From Drechslerella dactyloides (lineage: Eukaryota > Ascomycota > Orbiliomycetes > Orbiliales > Orbiliaceae), in contig JAGTWJ010000019.1 in NCBI GenBank assembly GCA_020064725.1, positions 1 to 64,000 of the forward strand: 64,000 nt of DNA, written 5' to 3'. A program made the translations under genes and the position numbers. Positions within the stretch are counted from its first letter, which is position 1; each line of letters starts with the position of its first letter. Shown one piece after another: positions 25,255 to 39,501 of this stretch. The notes beneath the pieces were generated by a model. It was not told the origin of the DNA, did not search any database, and saw only the letters and a program-made list of their open reading frames with translations.

Positions 25255-28200
25255 ACGTATTCCACAAGTGAGCGGACCATATAAACAAGCGGACTACCTC
25301 TCAATACTGGTGCAACCATTCTTCTTTTGTATCATATTACCTTCATAACCATTATTATAGTTACTATTATAACTAAATCCTAAATTATTTTAGCTATTAA
25401 AGTTTTAGAAAAAGATTAAAAATTAAGTATTTAAACTACTATTAAACTTTATGATATCCTTTATATTATTTTATTATACTAGTATAATAGTTGTATTTTA
25501 AAAATAGATAATATTTTTAAATTATAAAACCTTATAAAATTAAAAGAGGATATTATTATTTAGTATATATTTGAGTTATTTATATAGTTTTTTTATCTTA
25601 AATTAAATAATATGGAAGATATAATTAATTAGTTACTGTTAATATATATTAGTAATAATATATAATGTGTTGGTAAGAATTAGATAATAAACTTTGTAAA
25701 ATGTTATTTAAAATTTTAGATATAACGTATTCCACAAGCGAGTGGACCACATAAGCAAGTGGACCACCTCAACACCCCACCCCAGTAAAAATACTGGCTT
25801 CATGGCCATACTACTATTATACTGGGCTATATATATGCTAGTTTGCTTGGTTATATGTTTAAAATATCTGCTGGTATATTCAAATATTATGTCTAGATTT
25901 ATTATAATTATTGTAGTGAATTATCTTTTTAGAGGTGGCTTCTAGCTAGGGGTTGCTCTGATAATTTAGATATTTTATCTGTTTATCTTATTTACTTATA
26001 GTATTATTATCTAGGATTTTATTAATCTAGTATATAGTAAGTGTGTTTTTATATTATATATATTGTTTTTTTGCTTGCTAGTATTTGTTTAATATTTTAT
26101 TAGTAGAGTGTAGTGTTGTGTTTTTTGTTTATATAAGTGTTAGCTGGTGTATTATTATTTATACTTTTTTAGTAAATTGGTTTACAGCAGCTAATAATGA
26201 TGTTAAAAAGTTATTTTAATACTGGATAATTTGGTTTTTGATGAGTTCTGATTATAGACTAGCTTTTAAAAGATTTATTAAAATTTTTATTATTTAGGTG
26301 GTTGCTGTATTTATAATATTAAGATGTGAATTTATTAGGGTAGATACTAGTAGCTGCATATCTAGTTTTAAGAGGATCCTGTTAGGATCATAAGATATAA
26401 TACTAGCTCTAGTAAAGCTATTATATATATTCTTAGATATTATTACAATAGTAAATACCCTGTAGAACCCAAAAAGGAATTCTAGCTTACTGATATAGTT
26501 GATATGTATATGTATTAAGTTCTTTACCTAGTGACTATACATCTGTTTTAATAGCTTAAAGCATCTAATGTCTAATAGCTGAAGAAGATATGAAGAATAT
26601 AGTAGTATACAGACTGTAATAATCTTATATTTTTAATAGTAAAACTTGAAAGATGCTGAGTAGTAGCTATTATAGCCATCTAGAACTAATAGCCAGTAGT
26701 CTGAAATACAGTACCATACTGTAAAGTGGTTGAAATACTTTAATTACTCTACAGCAACCTCATTTATTGTTTAGCCATTATCAGAAAATATAATAGTCTA
26801 GTTATTTAATAAATTGGTCTCTATATACCAACTAACTAGGTAGTATTAACTAGCTAAGATAATAAATAACAATACTACCCAACCTTCCATACTTATCCCC
26901 TAAATAACTATTACCTATTCACAATTCCCAGGCTATACCAGCTTAGCTTTATCACATATTTCAGCTCCTATAACAACCATAATTGTAGAAATTATGCCCA
27001 TTGTAAAGTTTGTTTTATTAAAGTTATAAATATTACTATCCATAATACCATATTTTGCTTTTATTACTTATAAAAGCTGAAACTACTTTTGAATAAAATC
27101 CAGGTCTTTGCATTTAACTCACTAATAATCATACTTTCTAGACAGACATGTCTGGAGCTCTGGGTAGTGTTTTACAAAATTTACCACCCAATTCTTACCA
27201 ACACATCATATACTATTGCCAGCATATGTTAACAGTAGCTAATTAGCCATATCTTCTATACTACCTAACCTAGGATAAAAAAACCACACAAACAGCTTAA
27301 ATATATATTAAACAATAATATCTTCTTCTAATTTTATAAGGTTTTGTAATTTAAAAATACTGTCTACCTTCAAAATACAGCCATTATACTAATATAATAG
27401 AGTAATATAAAAGATATCATAAAACTTAACAATAACTTAAATATTTAATTTTTAATCTTTTTCCAGAGTTTTAATAGCTAGAATAACTTAAAATTTAGTT
27501 ATAATAGCAGCCATAATAGTGGTTATGGAGGTAATATGGTATAGAAGAGAAGTGGTCACACCAGTATTGAGAGGTGGTCTGCTTGCTTGTGTGGTCCGCT
27601 CGCTTGTGGAATACGTTATTTGTTTAAAAAGTACAACTATTAATAAATTAAATATAAAGACCTAGATTTTATTTAAAAATAGTTTTAGTTTTTATAAATA
27701 ATAAAAATAAAATATAGTATTATAAATAATAATATTTATAATTTTAATAAGATAGGTTTTGTAATAAGCATAATTTCTACAATTATAATTATTATAGAAG
27801 TTGAAATATATAATAAAACTAAGCTGGTACAACCTAAAAATTGTAAATGGGTAATAGTTATTTAAGAGATAGGTATGGAAGATTAAATAGTATTACTATT
27901 TATTATCTTAACTAGTTAATACTATTTAGCTAGTTGGTATATAGAGATTAATTTACCAAATAATTGGGTTATTATATTCTCTGATAATGGCTGGATAATA
28001 AATAAGATTACTATAAAATAATTAAAGTATTTTAATTATTTTATAGCATAATATTGTATTTTAGACTACCGGCTATTAGTCCTAGATAGCTATAACAGCT
28101 ATTATTTAGTATTTTTTAAATTTTATTATTAAGAATACAAGATTATTATAGTCTGTATATTACTATATTTTTCATATCTTCTTCAATTATTAGATGTTGG

Positions 28201-29039
28201 GTATTTTGGGCTATTGAAGTAGGTATATAGTTGCTAGGTGAAGGACTTAATATATATATATATTAACTATATTAATAAGCTAGAGTTTTTTTCTGGGTTC
28301 TATAAAATATTTATTACTATAATAATATCTAAGAATATATGTAGCAGCTTTGTTGGAGCTAGTATTATATTTTATGATCTTAATAGGGTTTTTTTAAAAT
28401 TAGATATGTAATTATTAGTGTCTATTTTAATAAATTTATATTCTAATACCACAAATACAGCAACTACCTGGATAATAAAAACCCCAATAAATCCTTTAGA
28501 AGCTGGTTTATAATCAGAACTTATTAAAAACTAGATTATTTAGTATTAAAATAGTTCTCTAATATCATTACTAACTACTATAAACCAATTTACTAAAGGA
28601 ATATAGATAATAATACACCAGCTAATACTTATATAAGTAGAGAATATAATACTATACTCTACTAATAAAGTATTAAATAAGCATTAGCAAACAAAAAAAA
28701 ATATATATAATATAAAAACATACTTACCATATACTAGGCTAATAAAATCTTAGATAATAATATTATAAGTAAACAAAATAAATAGATAAGGTATCTAAAT
28801 TATTAGAGTAGCCCCCAATTAGAGACTACTTTTAAAAGAATAATTTGCTGTAATAGTTGTAGTGAGTTTAGGTATAATATTCAAATATACTAATAGATAT
28901 TTTAAGTATATAACTAAATAAACTAGTATATATATAGCCCAATATAATAATAGTATGGCTATAAAGCTAGTGTTTTTGCTGGGGTGGGGTGTTGAGGTGG
29001 TCCACTCGCTTGTGTGGTCTGCTCGCTTGTGGAATACGT
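25255..29039 (+). mobile_element. Fot1/pogo-like transposon (GGACCAC type, copy 2), split by copy 3
   Basis: It starts ACGTATTCCAC and ends GTGGAATACGT, with TA at 25253-25254 and 29040-29041. Removing the nested copy (25725-27616 plus one TA) leaves 1891 bp. It is inverted relative to copy 1, so coding is on plus. The decayed transposase C-terminus is at about 28260-28520. It is inserted in the copia reverse transcriptase gene. Confidence 0.9.
25725..27616 (-). mobile_element. Fot1/pogo-like transposon (GGACCAC type, copy 3), 1892 bp
   Basis: This complete element, ACGTATTCCAC to GTGGAATACGT with TA at both flanks (25723-25724, 27617-27618), is inserted in a relative of the same family. It is collinear with copy 7098-8989, including the segments around the three catalytic Asp codons, with more mutations. 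Coding is on minus. All long frames are broken. Confidence 0.92.
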
Positions 29040-32000
29040 TATCTCTTATAATCTATATTCTAAGGAATTTCTTAGTTTCTCCTAAATCTATAATTATATA
29101 TATTACTATAATAGCTTGTCTTGCTATTTAAATAATCTTTATATCTTTTAAAAATAATAGTATATTATCTATATAAATTCTTATTAAAATATCAGCTAAT
29201 ATAAAAAGGTATTTATCTATATTTAATTATTAAAACTTAATTAGGAAAATAATATTAAACAGTTTATTTTTTAAATTTTTATTTTATAAATTAGAAACTT
29301 ACTTTAAATTATAAAATAACTTGCAAAGATATAGAACAACTATATTTTAATCTTCTATTAACTATTTAAACTTTAAAAACAGCTTTATATATATATATTC
29401 TTTCTTAGATAATTTAGTATTAAAGAAAGTAGTTTTAATATCTATTTAATAAATTTTTAGATCTAAAATAATAGCTATAATTAATAGAATATATATTATT
29501 TTTAGATTGATAATAAGTATATAAATTTCTATAAAATAAATCCTATATTACTGTTTATATTTTTTAATAATTAGTTGTACTTTATATTATAAACTACCTT
29601 CTATAATTATTTTATATTTAAATACTTATTTAATTTCTATTATTTTAACTTTTTCTAGAATTTAATTTATAGTTTTTTATATAAGTTTTTATTTTAGAAA
29701 TTATAATTTACTTTGTACTACTAGTAGCTATTTTTTTTTATTAAATAATTTAAAAATTTGCTTAAGGGTCTAGGATTTAATTAAAATATAGATTTTTTTA
29801 TTTTTTGTTTTATAATTTAAGGTTTTTGCTATAATTGCTTTTATATGTTGTAAGATCCTTATAAATTGTTTATAGCCAGAATCTATTTCTTTGTTATAGA
29901 TTATATATTAAAATCTATTTATATTTAGGTTTTTTAGTAGAACTATTGGTTTTCTAGAATCCTTTATTATATTAATTTATAATTTAATTAATAAAATTTT
30001 TTAATTCTTCTTGTTAGGTTTAGAGGGTATCTTTTGGATTACTGTTAGCTATAAATTATTTTGTAGTTACTTCTTTAGTTTTAGTTAGGATAATATATTA
30101 TTTATTATTTTATATATTAGTAATTTCTTTTATATAAGAAAGTATTTTGTGAAGTTTTTTTTTATAAAAAAAAGTTTTTTATTATTTTAGTATTATAAAT
30201 TATATAGATTATATTTTAAATTGTAGTCTATATTCTAAATTGCTTTATAATTTGTGTATATCTAATAAAAATGTTTTTTTAAGTTTTTAATTATACAGCT
30301 TGTTTAGTTTTTTATTATTTAGGTAATATTGTATATATATAGTAGTTAAATAATAGTAAGTTATATATTAAAATACTTCTATAAAATAATTTATAAAGTG
30401 TTTTAGGATATATATTATTTTTTATCTTAGAAGTAATTAATATAGTTGATTTAATCTATTTATTTTTTTAGAGATTTTGGGTAAATATTTTTTTTATTAA
30501 AGATAATTTATTATATAAGTATACTATTATTTAGTTAGCTTTAGTTTAAAATATTTTAGATAATTCTAAATTAATTAATATAATAAATATTTTATAACTG
30601 ATTATTCTAATTATTTACTCTATAATTCTATTTTATTTTAAATAGTAGGGTGTGTTATTTTTAATTTTTATACTTTTTATTTTGTAGATTATTTGGATTT
30701 TTATTAAAATTAGTTCTCTAGTATTATCAAAATAGATTTTGTATATTTTAAAATATAGATAGTTGTTCTTTTACCTTTTAATAAATATTTTAAATAGTAG
30801 ATTAAAGTATTTTCTGTTTTTTATAAAGATAATTTATATAAAGTTTGTTTTGTTATATATAAAGTAAGCTATATATTGAAAGAGTTATAGAATCTTATTA
30901 ATAGAATTTATATAATATTTATAGAGTAAAGGCACTTTTTATAATTTACTAAAATTAATATATATTAGTTCTAGTAGTTCTTTAACTTACTAAGTAGACT
31001 ATACTTTGTTATATATTATTATAATTTTTTTAAATATATATATTTTATAATTTAGTTTGCTAGTTTTTAATTTAATATTTAGTTACTTTAGAACTTATTT
31101 TATAATATATTGATTAAAGTATTCTAGTTTTTTATACTATTTAACCAGATTGTTTTTTTTTATAAATTATTAGATTTTGTAACTGTTGTATTATTAAAGA
31201 AAAGTAATATAAAAGCAGTAATAAATTAATCTAAAAATTAAGTTAGATTATTAACTATATTTGAAATTCTTTTAATAATATATAAGTTGTATATTATATC
31301 TTATTTTATTATTTTAATTAGACTATTATTTATAGTTAGTAGTTTATAGCTTTTTTTAAAAATATTATATTTACTATTTATATTTAGTAGGTTGTTAGTT
31401 AAAAAAAGATTTATTCTTATTTTTAAAATATATAAGGTATTTTAAATTATAATCTGGATTTGCTATATATTGATTAAAACTATATCTATCTCTTATATTA
31501 TAATTTTAGAATTATTGTTTAAAATAATATATTTCTTCTACTTTATTAACTTTAAATTATTAAATCTTTTTTTTTAAAATAAAATACAGTTTATTACTGC
31601 TGAATTAATATATTATTTAGTTTATAAATTATTTTATAGATTAGCTTTTTAACTAGTTTTATAAACCTTTAAAAGATAATCTAGAAGCTAATATATTAAC
31701 TTTTTAAACTAAACTATAGTTTGCTTTTTACTTCTATTTATAAGGCTTTTCTCTAGAAAGAATTTCCAATAATTTTTAATATTATAGATTAGTAAATTAT
31801 AATATTTATATTATTATTTTTTTTATTTATTTTAATTTTTTAAGTTTTCTTTTAACTTCTTCTTTATAAGCTATTTTATAATGTTTAAATTATCTTTTAC
31901 TTTTTATTTTATAGCTTGTTTTACTACTATAGTATAGGTTTATAAGCTATTTTGGATAGTTGTAGATTAATTTATATAGGGGGAGTAGTTATTGTAATTT

Positions 32001-33084
32001 AATAAAAACCTTAAATTAATTATATTTTATTTATTTTTGCTTATAAGTAGAATAGTTTTTATAATTAAACAATAATTATTATATATAAATTAATTCTTAT
32101 TTTTTATATAATTTATTTTAAAAATTTTTATATAGCAAATCACTTTCTCACACTTTAATTCATAAAAAGTAGTAAAAGTATAATATAAAAAGTTTTTATT
32201 ATTAAATCTAGATTATAGATTAATTAAGAATTTTTTATTTTATAATACTTTAACTTTAAAAAAATAAAAAATTATAATTTAATATATAGATTTTTTTATA
32301 TTTATATATATATTTTGTAGTTTATTTTGTAGAATTATAATTATTAAATAAATAAATAGTTAGAACTTTTCTTCTAGATATTTTATTATTTTTTAAAAAG
32401 TATTCTTATTATAAATAAGAATCTTTATTTATTTTATAATATACTATTTAATAAACTCTTTTATAAAAGATTCTACAATCTTAAAAAATATAATCTTATT
32501 TTTTAATATAAGATAGGCTGTAGACTATTCTATATTTTAAAAAGCAGTTTATAGTTTTTATTCTGATAATAAGACTGCTATATCTATTAATAAATTGTCT
32601 CTTTAACTTACATTAATTTATAACCTAATTCTAATAATTATATTTAATCCAATAGATTACTTTATAGACTGAGATCTAGAGACTTTAAATTATAAAATAG
32701 ATTGTGAAGCAGTATTACTAACAATACTTAGCTTCCTATAATAAAAAGATTTAATAAAATTAAAAAAATAATATTTATTTTAAATAACTTATATATTTTT
32801 AGTTTATTATAAATCTTAATCTTCTAAATAATATAATTTGTTTTATTATTTTATAATTATAAAATCTTTATATAAAAAAAGTTTTTATTGCTTTAGAATA
32901 CTATTTAATAATTTAGATTATAGTTTAACATATAAATTAAAGTATATATTATAGAAATAAAAATAAACTAGTTTAATATATTATATTCTACAGTTTGCTA
33001 ATTATAATTAATATAATAATTATTATAAACAATAGATTATATTATAAATTATTTTTTAAGGTTAAAAAACTGGTATTAATAATA
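29040..33084 (-). pseudogene. Copia gag-pol remnant with reverse transcriptase motifs
   Basis: On the minus strand, about 29480-29395 reads ILDLKIY*IDIKTTFFNTKL, the decayed LEIxQLDVKTAFLNGxL box. About 29185-29158 reads IRIYIDNILLF, the decayed YVDDILL catalytic box. This is followed by IIDLGETKKFLRI, the KDLGEAKYFLGI motif. These are specific to Ty1/copia reverse transcriptase. The sequence further right (to 33084) should hold integrase, protease and gag in that order, but decay prevents a firm reading. Stops are frequent throughout. Confidence 0.8.
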
Positions 33085-33319
33085 TATTATATTATATAGG
33101 TTAAGATTTTATATATATATTAGTATATATTATAATAATATCTATAGATTATATAGTAGAGTGTTAGGAGGTTATTAGATGTTAGTTTACAGACCACATG
33201 ACTATATAGTTATTTAGAATACTCTACCACTAGCTAGTGGCTGAGCACTCCACAGTCTGCATGCTGCTGTATATTGAACTGCATGCTAATCATGACCTGG
33301 ATTGCTATTTAATCTAACA
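33085..33319 (-). repeat. 5' LTR of copia element (235 bp)
   Basis: The left end is heavily decayed (TATTATATTATATAGG for TGTTATGTTATGTAGG). The right end is intact (TTTAATCTAACA) and is followed by the target duplicate ACCTT. The middle (33180-33300) keeps more CG and CA than the partner LTR, so the two LTRs have decayed in complementary patches. Confidence 0.85.
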
Positions 33320-33435
33320 ACCTTAAATAAAAATATAGATATAAGAATAAAATTAAAGAAATTTTTAAAAAATTTAATTAATTTAAATAAATTAAATTTA
33401 TATAAATCTTCTTTTAATAATTTAATTAATATATA
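33320..33435 (+). mobile_element. Short internal segment of the plus-strand gypsy host
   Basis: It continues the host element after the copia insertion. It matches the reverse complement of about 16830-16740 (AAATATAGATATAAGAATAAAA). It ends at the TA target of the next pogo element. Confidence 0.75.
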
Positions 33436-35327
33436 ACATCAACGATAAGCGAGCGGACAGTACAAGCGAGCGGACACCCCACCAAATACCTATGTGTTCT
33501 TCTACTTCTGGTATTATATACTATTACTATTATTGTAATAGCTATTTTTACAACTAAATTTTATATTATTTTAGCTATTGAAGTTTTGGAAAAAGATAAA
33601 AATTTAAATATCCTAGTTATTATTAAAGTATATAGTGTTCCAAGAACAACTCTTTTATACTAGTATAGTGGTTGCCCTTTATAATATGATGGCATCTTTA
33701 AATTACAAAATCTTATAGAATTGGAAGAGGATACTATTGTTTAATATATACTTGAGTTATATATATAATCTTTTTATCTTAAGTTAGATAATATAGAAGA
33801 TATAGCTAATTAACTACTATTAGTACATAGCAACAATAGTATACAACACATCAGTAAGAAATAGACTAGTAATTTTGTTAAATGTTGTTTAGAGCTATAG
33901 ACACATCTATTTAGAAAGTATAACTATTAGTAAATAAAATATAAAGATCCTATATTTATTAATAAATAATTTTAGCTAATAGAAACTATAAAAGCTAAGT
34001 ACAATATTATAAATAACAATATTTACAATTTTAATAAAATTAGCTTTATAATAGATATAATATCTACAACTACTATTATTATAAAAATTAAAATATATAA
34101 TAAAACTAAGCTAACATAGTCTAAGAACTATAAATAAGTAATAATTATTTAAAAAATAAATATAAAAAGTTGGATAATATTATTATTTATTATTTTTACT
34201 AAGTAATATTATCTAACTAGTTAATATATAGTGACTAAATTATTAACAAATTAAATTATTATGTTTTCTAATAACAATTAAACAACAAATAAACTTACTT
34301 TATAATAGTTAAAACATTTTAATAAATTTATAATATAATATTACTTTTCAGACTACTAGTTATTAGTTCTAAATGGTTATAAAAACTATTACTCAATTAT
34401 TTTTAAACTATATTACTAAAAATATAAGATTATTATAATTTATATACTACTATATTTATTATATATTTTCTAACCATTAGATATTAACTGCTTTAGACTA
34501 TTAAAACAGACATATAGCCATAAGATAGAGAATTTAGTATATACATACATTAACCACATTTTTAAGCTAAAGTTTTTTTCTAGATTTTATAAAATATTTA
34601 TTATTGTAATAATATTTAAAAATATATATAATAACTTTATTAGAGCTAGTATTATATTTTATAACTTTAATAAAGTTCTATCAAAGCTAGATATATAGTT
34701 ATTAATAATTATTTTAATAAATTCATGTTTAGGTACTATAAATATGGCAGTTATCTAGATTATAAAGATATTATTAAACTTATTAGAGATAAACCTATAA
34801 ATAGGCCTAATCAAAAACTAGATTATTTAGTACTAAAATAGCTTTTTTATATTATTATTAGTAGCTATAGACCAGTTATCTAAAGGGATATAAACAATAA
34901 TATACTAAATAATACTTATATATATAGAGAATATAATACTTTACTTTATAAATAAGCTACTAAATAAATACCAGTAGTTGAAAAAGTAGTATATATAATA
35001 TAGGGGTACATTTATTATATATTAAATTAATAGAATCTTAGATAACAATATTGTAAATAAAGTGATTAAGTAGTTAATACTTTTAAAATGTTAATATACC
35101 TTTTAGCTAGAGATTACTATTATATATATATACTACTATAGTAATTATGGCAAATCTGGGTATAATATTTAAACATATTAGCAGATATTTTTAAAACCTA
35201 AATAAATAGTTTACTATACTTAAGCCAGGAAACCATACATTAGTAATAGTGTAGCTGGTATTTTTGTTAGGGTGGGGTGGGGAGGGTGTCCGCTCGCTTG
35301 TACTGTCCACTCGCTTATCGTTGACGT
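33436..35327 (+). mobile_element. Fot1/pogo-like transposon, 1892 bp (GGACAGTAC type)
   Basis: The left end ACATCAACGATAAGCG is a decayed copy of the right end, which reads ACGTCAACGATAAGCG when inverted. TA flanks are 33434-33435 and 35328-35329. Two AAGCGAGCGGACA motifs are spaced 17 bases apart in the left terminus. Coding is on plus and collinear with the other 1892-bp elements. This is a third terminal-repeat type, present once. All frames are broken. Confidence 0.9.
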
Positions 35328-35798
35328 TACCTTTTATTAATTATAATAATAAAACTCTATTCTATAAAACTAAGGAAAAACTTAAATTTAACTTAAAAAC
35401 AAAAATCATCAAATAAAAACTTATTAATAAAAATATAAACTATTATAATATACAAATTATAATAATTAAATTTAATAATATATTTTATTATTTTTAGAAA
35501 AATACCTATTAAAAGAAATTATATTATAATTTAAATAAATATAATCTTAATAAATATACTAAAAAACCCTAATAAAATTAAACTAAAGTTAGAAAATCTT
35601 TTTAAAAACTAAACAAAACATATAAACTAAAATTCATAAATCTTAATATAATTTAATATTAAAAATCCAAAAAATCTAATATACTTCTTTATTACTAATA
35701 TAATAAAATAAAATATATTAAAAAGAACTATCTTAAGAATAAAAAAAAAAAAACTTTTAAAAATATCTTTAATAAAAATAAAAATTTAAAATAATATA
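35328..35798 (+). mobile_element. Internal segment of the plus-strand gypsy host
   Basis: It matches the reverse complement of about 16730-16300 of the full-length gypsy element. No intact frame. It ends at the TA target of the next insertion. Confidence 0.7.
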
Positions 35799-35999
35799 AT
35801 GTCAATGATAAGCGGCTGGCACAGACAAATAAATAGCACAGCTCCCCACCCCACCCCAACAAAAAGTCCAGCTATATTATTATTACTAAATAGTTTCCTA
35901 CTTTAGAAATAGGAAACCATTTACTTAGATTTTAAAGACATTTATTAACAAATTTAAATATTATATCTGGTCTTGCTATAGTTATTACAACAACATATA

Positions 36000-37891
36000 A
36001 CGTATTCCACAAGCGAGCAGACCACACAAGCAAGCGGACCACTTCAACATCCCACCCTAGCAAAAATACTGGTTTTATGGCCATACTGCTATTATACTGG
36101 GTTATATATATACTAGTTTGCTTGGTTATATGTTTAAGATGTCTGTTGGTATGTTTAAATATTATATCCAAGTTTACTATAATTGCTGTAGTGAATTATC
36201 TTTTTAAAAGTAATTTTTGGTTGGGGGCTGCTTTGATGGTTTAAATATCCTATCTGCTTATCTTGTCTATTTATAATATTATTATTTAAGATTTTATTAG
36301 TCTGGTGTATGGTAAGTGTGCCTTTATGTTGTATATACTGTTTTTTTGTTTGTTGGTGTTTACTTAACATCTTATTAGTAGAGTATAGTGTTGTGTTTTT
36401 TGTTTGTATAAGTGTTAGCTGGTGTATTATTATTTGTGCTTTTTTAGTGAATTGGTTTATAGTAGTTAGTAATGATGTTAGAGAACTATCCTAATACTAG
36501 GTAATTTGGTTTTTAATAAGTTTTAATTATAGGTCAGTTTTTAAAGGATTTATTGGGGTTTTTGTTGTTTAGGTGGTTACTGTATTTGTGGTATTAAAAT
36601 GTAAATTTATTGGGGTAGATATTGGTAGCTGTATATCTAGCTTTAAGAGGACTTTGTCAAGATCATAAGGTATAATATTAGCTCTAGTAAAGCTACTATA
36701 TATATTCTTAGGTGTTATTGTAGTAGTAAATATCTTGTGGAATCTAAAAAGGAACTCTAGTTTGCTGATATGGTTGATATGTGTATGTATTAAGTTTTTT
36801 ACCTGGTGATTATATGCCTGTTTTAATGGCCTAAAGTACCTAATATCTAATGACTGAAGAAGATGTGAAGAATGTGGTGGTATATAGACTATAATAATTT
36901 TATGTTTTTGATAATAAAGTTTAAAAGATGTTGAGTAATGGCTGTTATGGCTATTTAGGACTAATAATTGGTAGTCTAAAATGTAGTGCTGTGTTGTAAA
37001 GTGGTTGAAATGTTTTAATTATTCTATAGTGATCTTATTTGTTGTCCAACTATTATTAAAAAATGTAATAATCTAGTTATTTAGTAAGTTGGTCTTTGTA
37101 TATTAGTTAGTTAGATGGTGTTAACTAGCTAGGATAATAAATGATAGTATTGTCTAATTTTCTATACCTATCCCTTGAATGATTGTTACCCATTTATGAT
37201 TCCCAGACTATACTAGCTTAGCTTTATTGTATATTTTAGCTCCTGTGATAATTATAATTATAAAAATTATGCTCATTATAAAGCCTGTTTCATCAAAGTT
37301 ATAGATATTACTATCTATAATATTATACTTTGTTTTTGTTACTTATAAAAGTTGAAATTATTTTTGAATAAAGTCTGGGTCTTTATATTTAACTTATTAG
37401 TAGTTATACTTTCTGGATAAATATGTTTGGAGTTCTAGGTGGTGTTTTATAAAGTTTGCTATTTAATTCTTACTGATGTGTTGTGTGTTATTGTTAGTAT
37501 ACGTTGATAATAGTTGGTTGGCTATATCTTTCATATTATTTAATTTAGGATGAAAAGACTGCATAGATAGTTTAAATATATACTGAATAATAATGTCTTC
37601 TTCTAATTTTGTAAGGTTTTATAATTTAAGAGTATTGTTTGCCTTTGAAGTACAACTGTTATACTAGTATAATAGAGTAATATAAAGGATATTGTAAAGT
37701 TTAGCAGTAATTTAAATACTTAATTTTTGATTTTTTTCCAGAGTTTTAATAGCTAGAATAATTTGGGATTTAGTTATAGTGGCAGCTATAATAGTGGTTG
37801 TGGAGGTAATATGGTGTGGAAGAGGAGTGGTCGTACTGGTGTTGAGAGGTGGTCCACTCGCTTGTGTGGTCCGTTTGCTTGTGGAATACGT
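36000..37891 (-). mobile_element. Fot1/pogo-like transposon (GGACCAC type, copy 4), 1892 bp
   Basis: ACGTATTCCAC to GTGGAATACGT with TA flanks at 35998-35999 and 37892-37893. It is collinear with copy 1. An open stretch near the right end (minus strand, near 37720-37790) keeps the N-terminal ITKSQIILAIKTLEKNQKLS helix-turn-helix segment. A frame at 36155-36370 keeps C-terminal residues. The complete gene is interrupted by stops. Confidence 0.92.
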
Positions 37892-39501
37892 TATATATAA
37901 TATCATTTTTTAACTAAAAAATATATTAATATTTTAGAGAAACTAACTACCTAACCACTTTATCTATAATATTACTATCCAGAATTTTATTAGCTTAATA
38001 TATAATTAGCATACCCCCATACTGTATATATTATCTTTTCAACTATCAGCACTTATTTAGTAGCTTATTTATAAAGCAAAATATTATATTTTCTATATAT
38101 ATAAATATTATTTAGTATATTATTATCTATATTCCTTTAGATAATTAATCCACAGTTATTAGTAATAATATAAAAAAGTTATTCTAGTATTAAATAATCT
38201 GGTTTTTAATTAAACCTATTTATAAGTTAATTTTTAATAAATTTAATAATATCTTTATAATCCAAACAGTTATCACATTCACAATACCCAGGCATAAATT
38301 TATTAAAATAATTATTAATAATTATATATCCAGTTTTAATAGAATTCTATTAGAATTATAAAACACAATACCAGCTCCAGCAAAACTATTATATATATTT
38401 TTAAATATTATTATAATAATAAATACTTTATAAAATTTAGAAAGAAACTCCAGTTTAAAGATATAGTTAATATATATATATATTAAAGTCTCTATCTTAT
38501 AATTGTATATTTATTTTAATAGCCTAAAATAACCAATATTTAATAACTAAAAAATATATAAAAAATATAATAGTATATAGATAGTAATAATCTTTTGTTC
38601 CTAGTAATATAATTTAAAAACTATTAAATAATAACTTTTATAATTATTTAAAATTAATAGTTAGTAATTTAAAAAGTAATGCTATATTATAAATTTATTA
38701 AAATATTTTAATTATTCAAAAGCTAATTTATTTATTATTTAATTATTATTAAAAAATATAATTATTTAGTTTTTTAATAAACTAATTTTTATATATTAGT
38801 TTACTAGATAATATTTTCTAATAAAAATAATAAATAGTGGTACCATATATCTTTTTGTATTTATCCCCTAGATAATTATTACCTATTTATAGTTTCTAAG
38901 TTATATAAGTTTTGTTTTATTATATATTTTAGTATTTATTATTATAATAATTGTAGATATTATATCTATTATAAAATTAGTTTTATTAAAATTATAGATA
39001 TTATTATTCATAATATTATATTTAACCTTTATCATCTTTATTAACTAAAACCATTTGCTTATAAGTATTAGATCTTTGTATTTTATTTATTAATAATTGT
39101 ATTTTTTAGAAAGATATATTTATAGTTTTAAATAATATCTAACAAAGTTATTAGTTTATCTTTTACTAATATGTTAAGTATTATTATTATTATATATTAA
39201 TAGTAGTTAGTTAGTTATATTTTCTATATTAAATAATTTAAGATAAAAAAACTATATAAATAATTTAAATATATATTAAATAATAATATCTTCTTTTAGC
39301 TATATAAGATTCTATAATTTTAAAACACTTTTATTATATAAAAAACAGCCACTATAATAGTATACTAAGATTTTATATAAAATATTATATAACTTAATAA
39401 TTATTTAAATATTTAAAGTTTCATCTTTTTTTAATATTTTAATAATTAAAATAATATAAGATTTAGCTATAATAGCAGCTATTATTATAATTATAATAAT
39501 A

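Larger units (their letters stand above)
19736..33319 (-). mobile_element. Ty1/copia retrotransposon with nested pogo elements, TSD ACCTT
   Basis: It starts TGTTATGTTATG and ends TCTAACA. ACCTT stands before (19731-19735) and after (33320-33324). The LTRs are 235 bp (19736-19970, 33085-33319) and align without gaps at both ends if G-to-A and C-to-T decay is allowed. The internal part is interrupted by a pogo element at 20709-22600 and a nested pair at 25255-29039. Minus-strand reading right of 29040 shows a copia-type reverse transcriptase, so the right LTR is the 5' LTR. Removing the insertions leaves about 7.9 kb. Confidence 0.88.
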
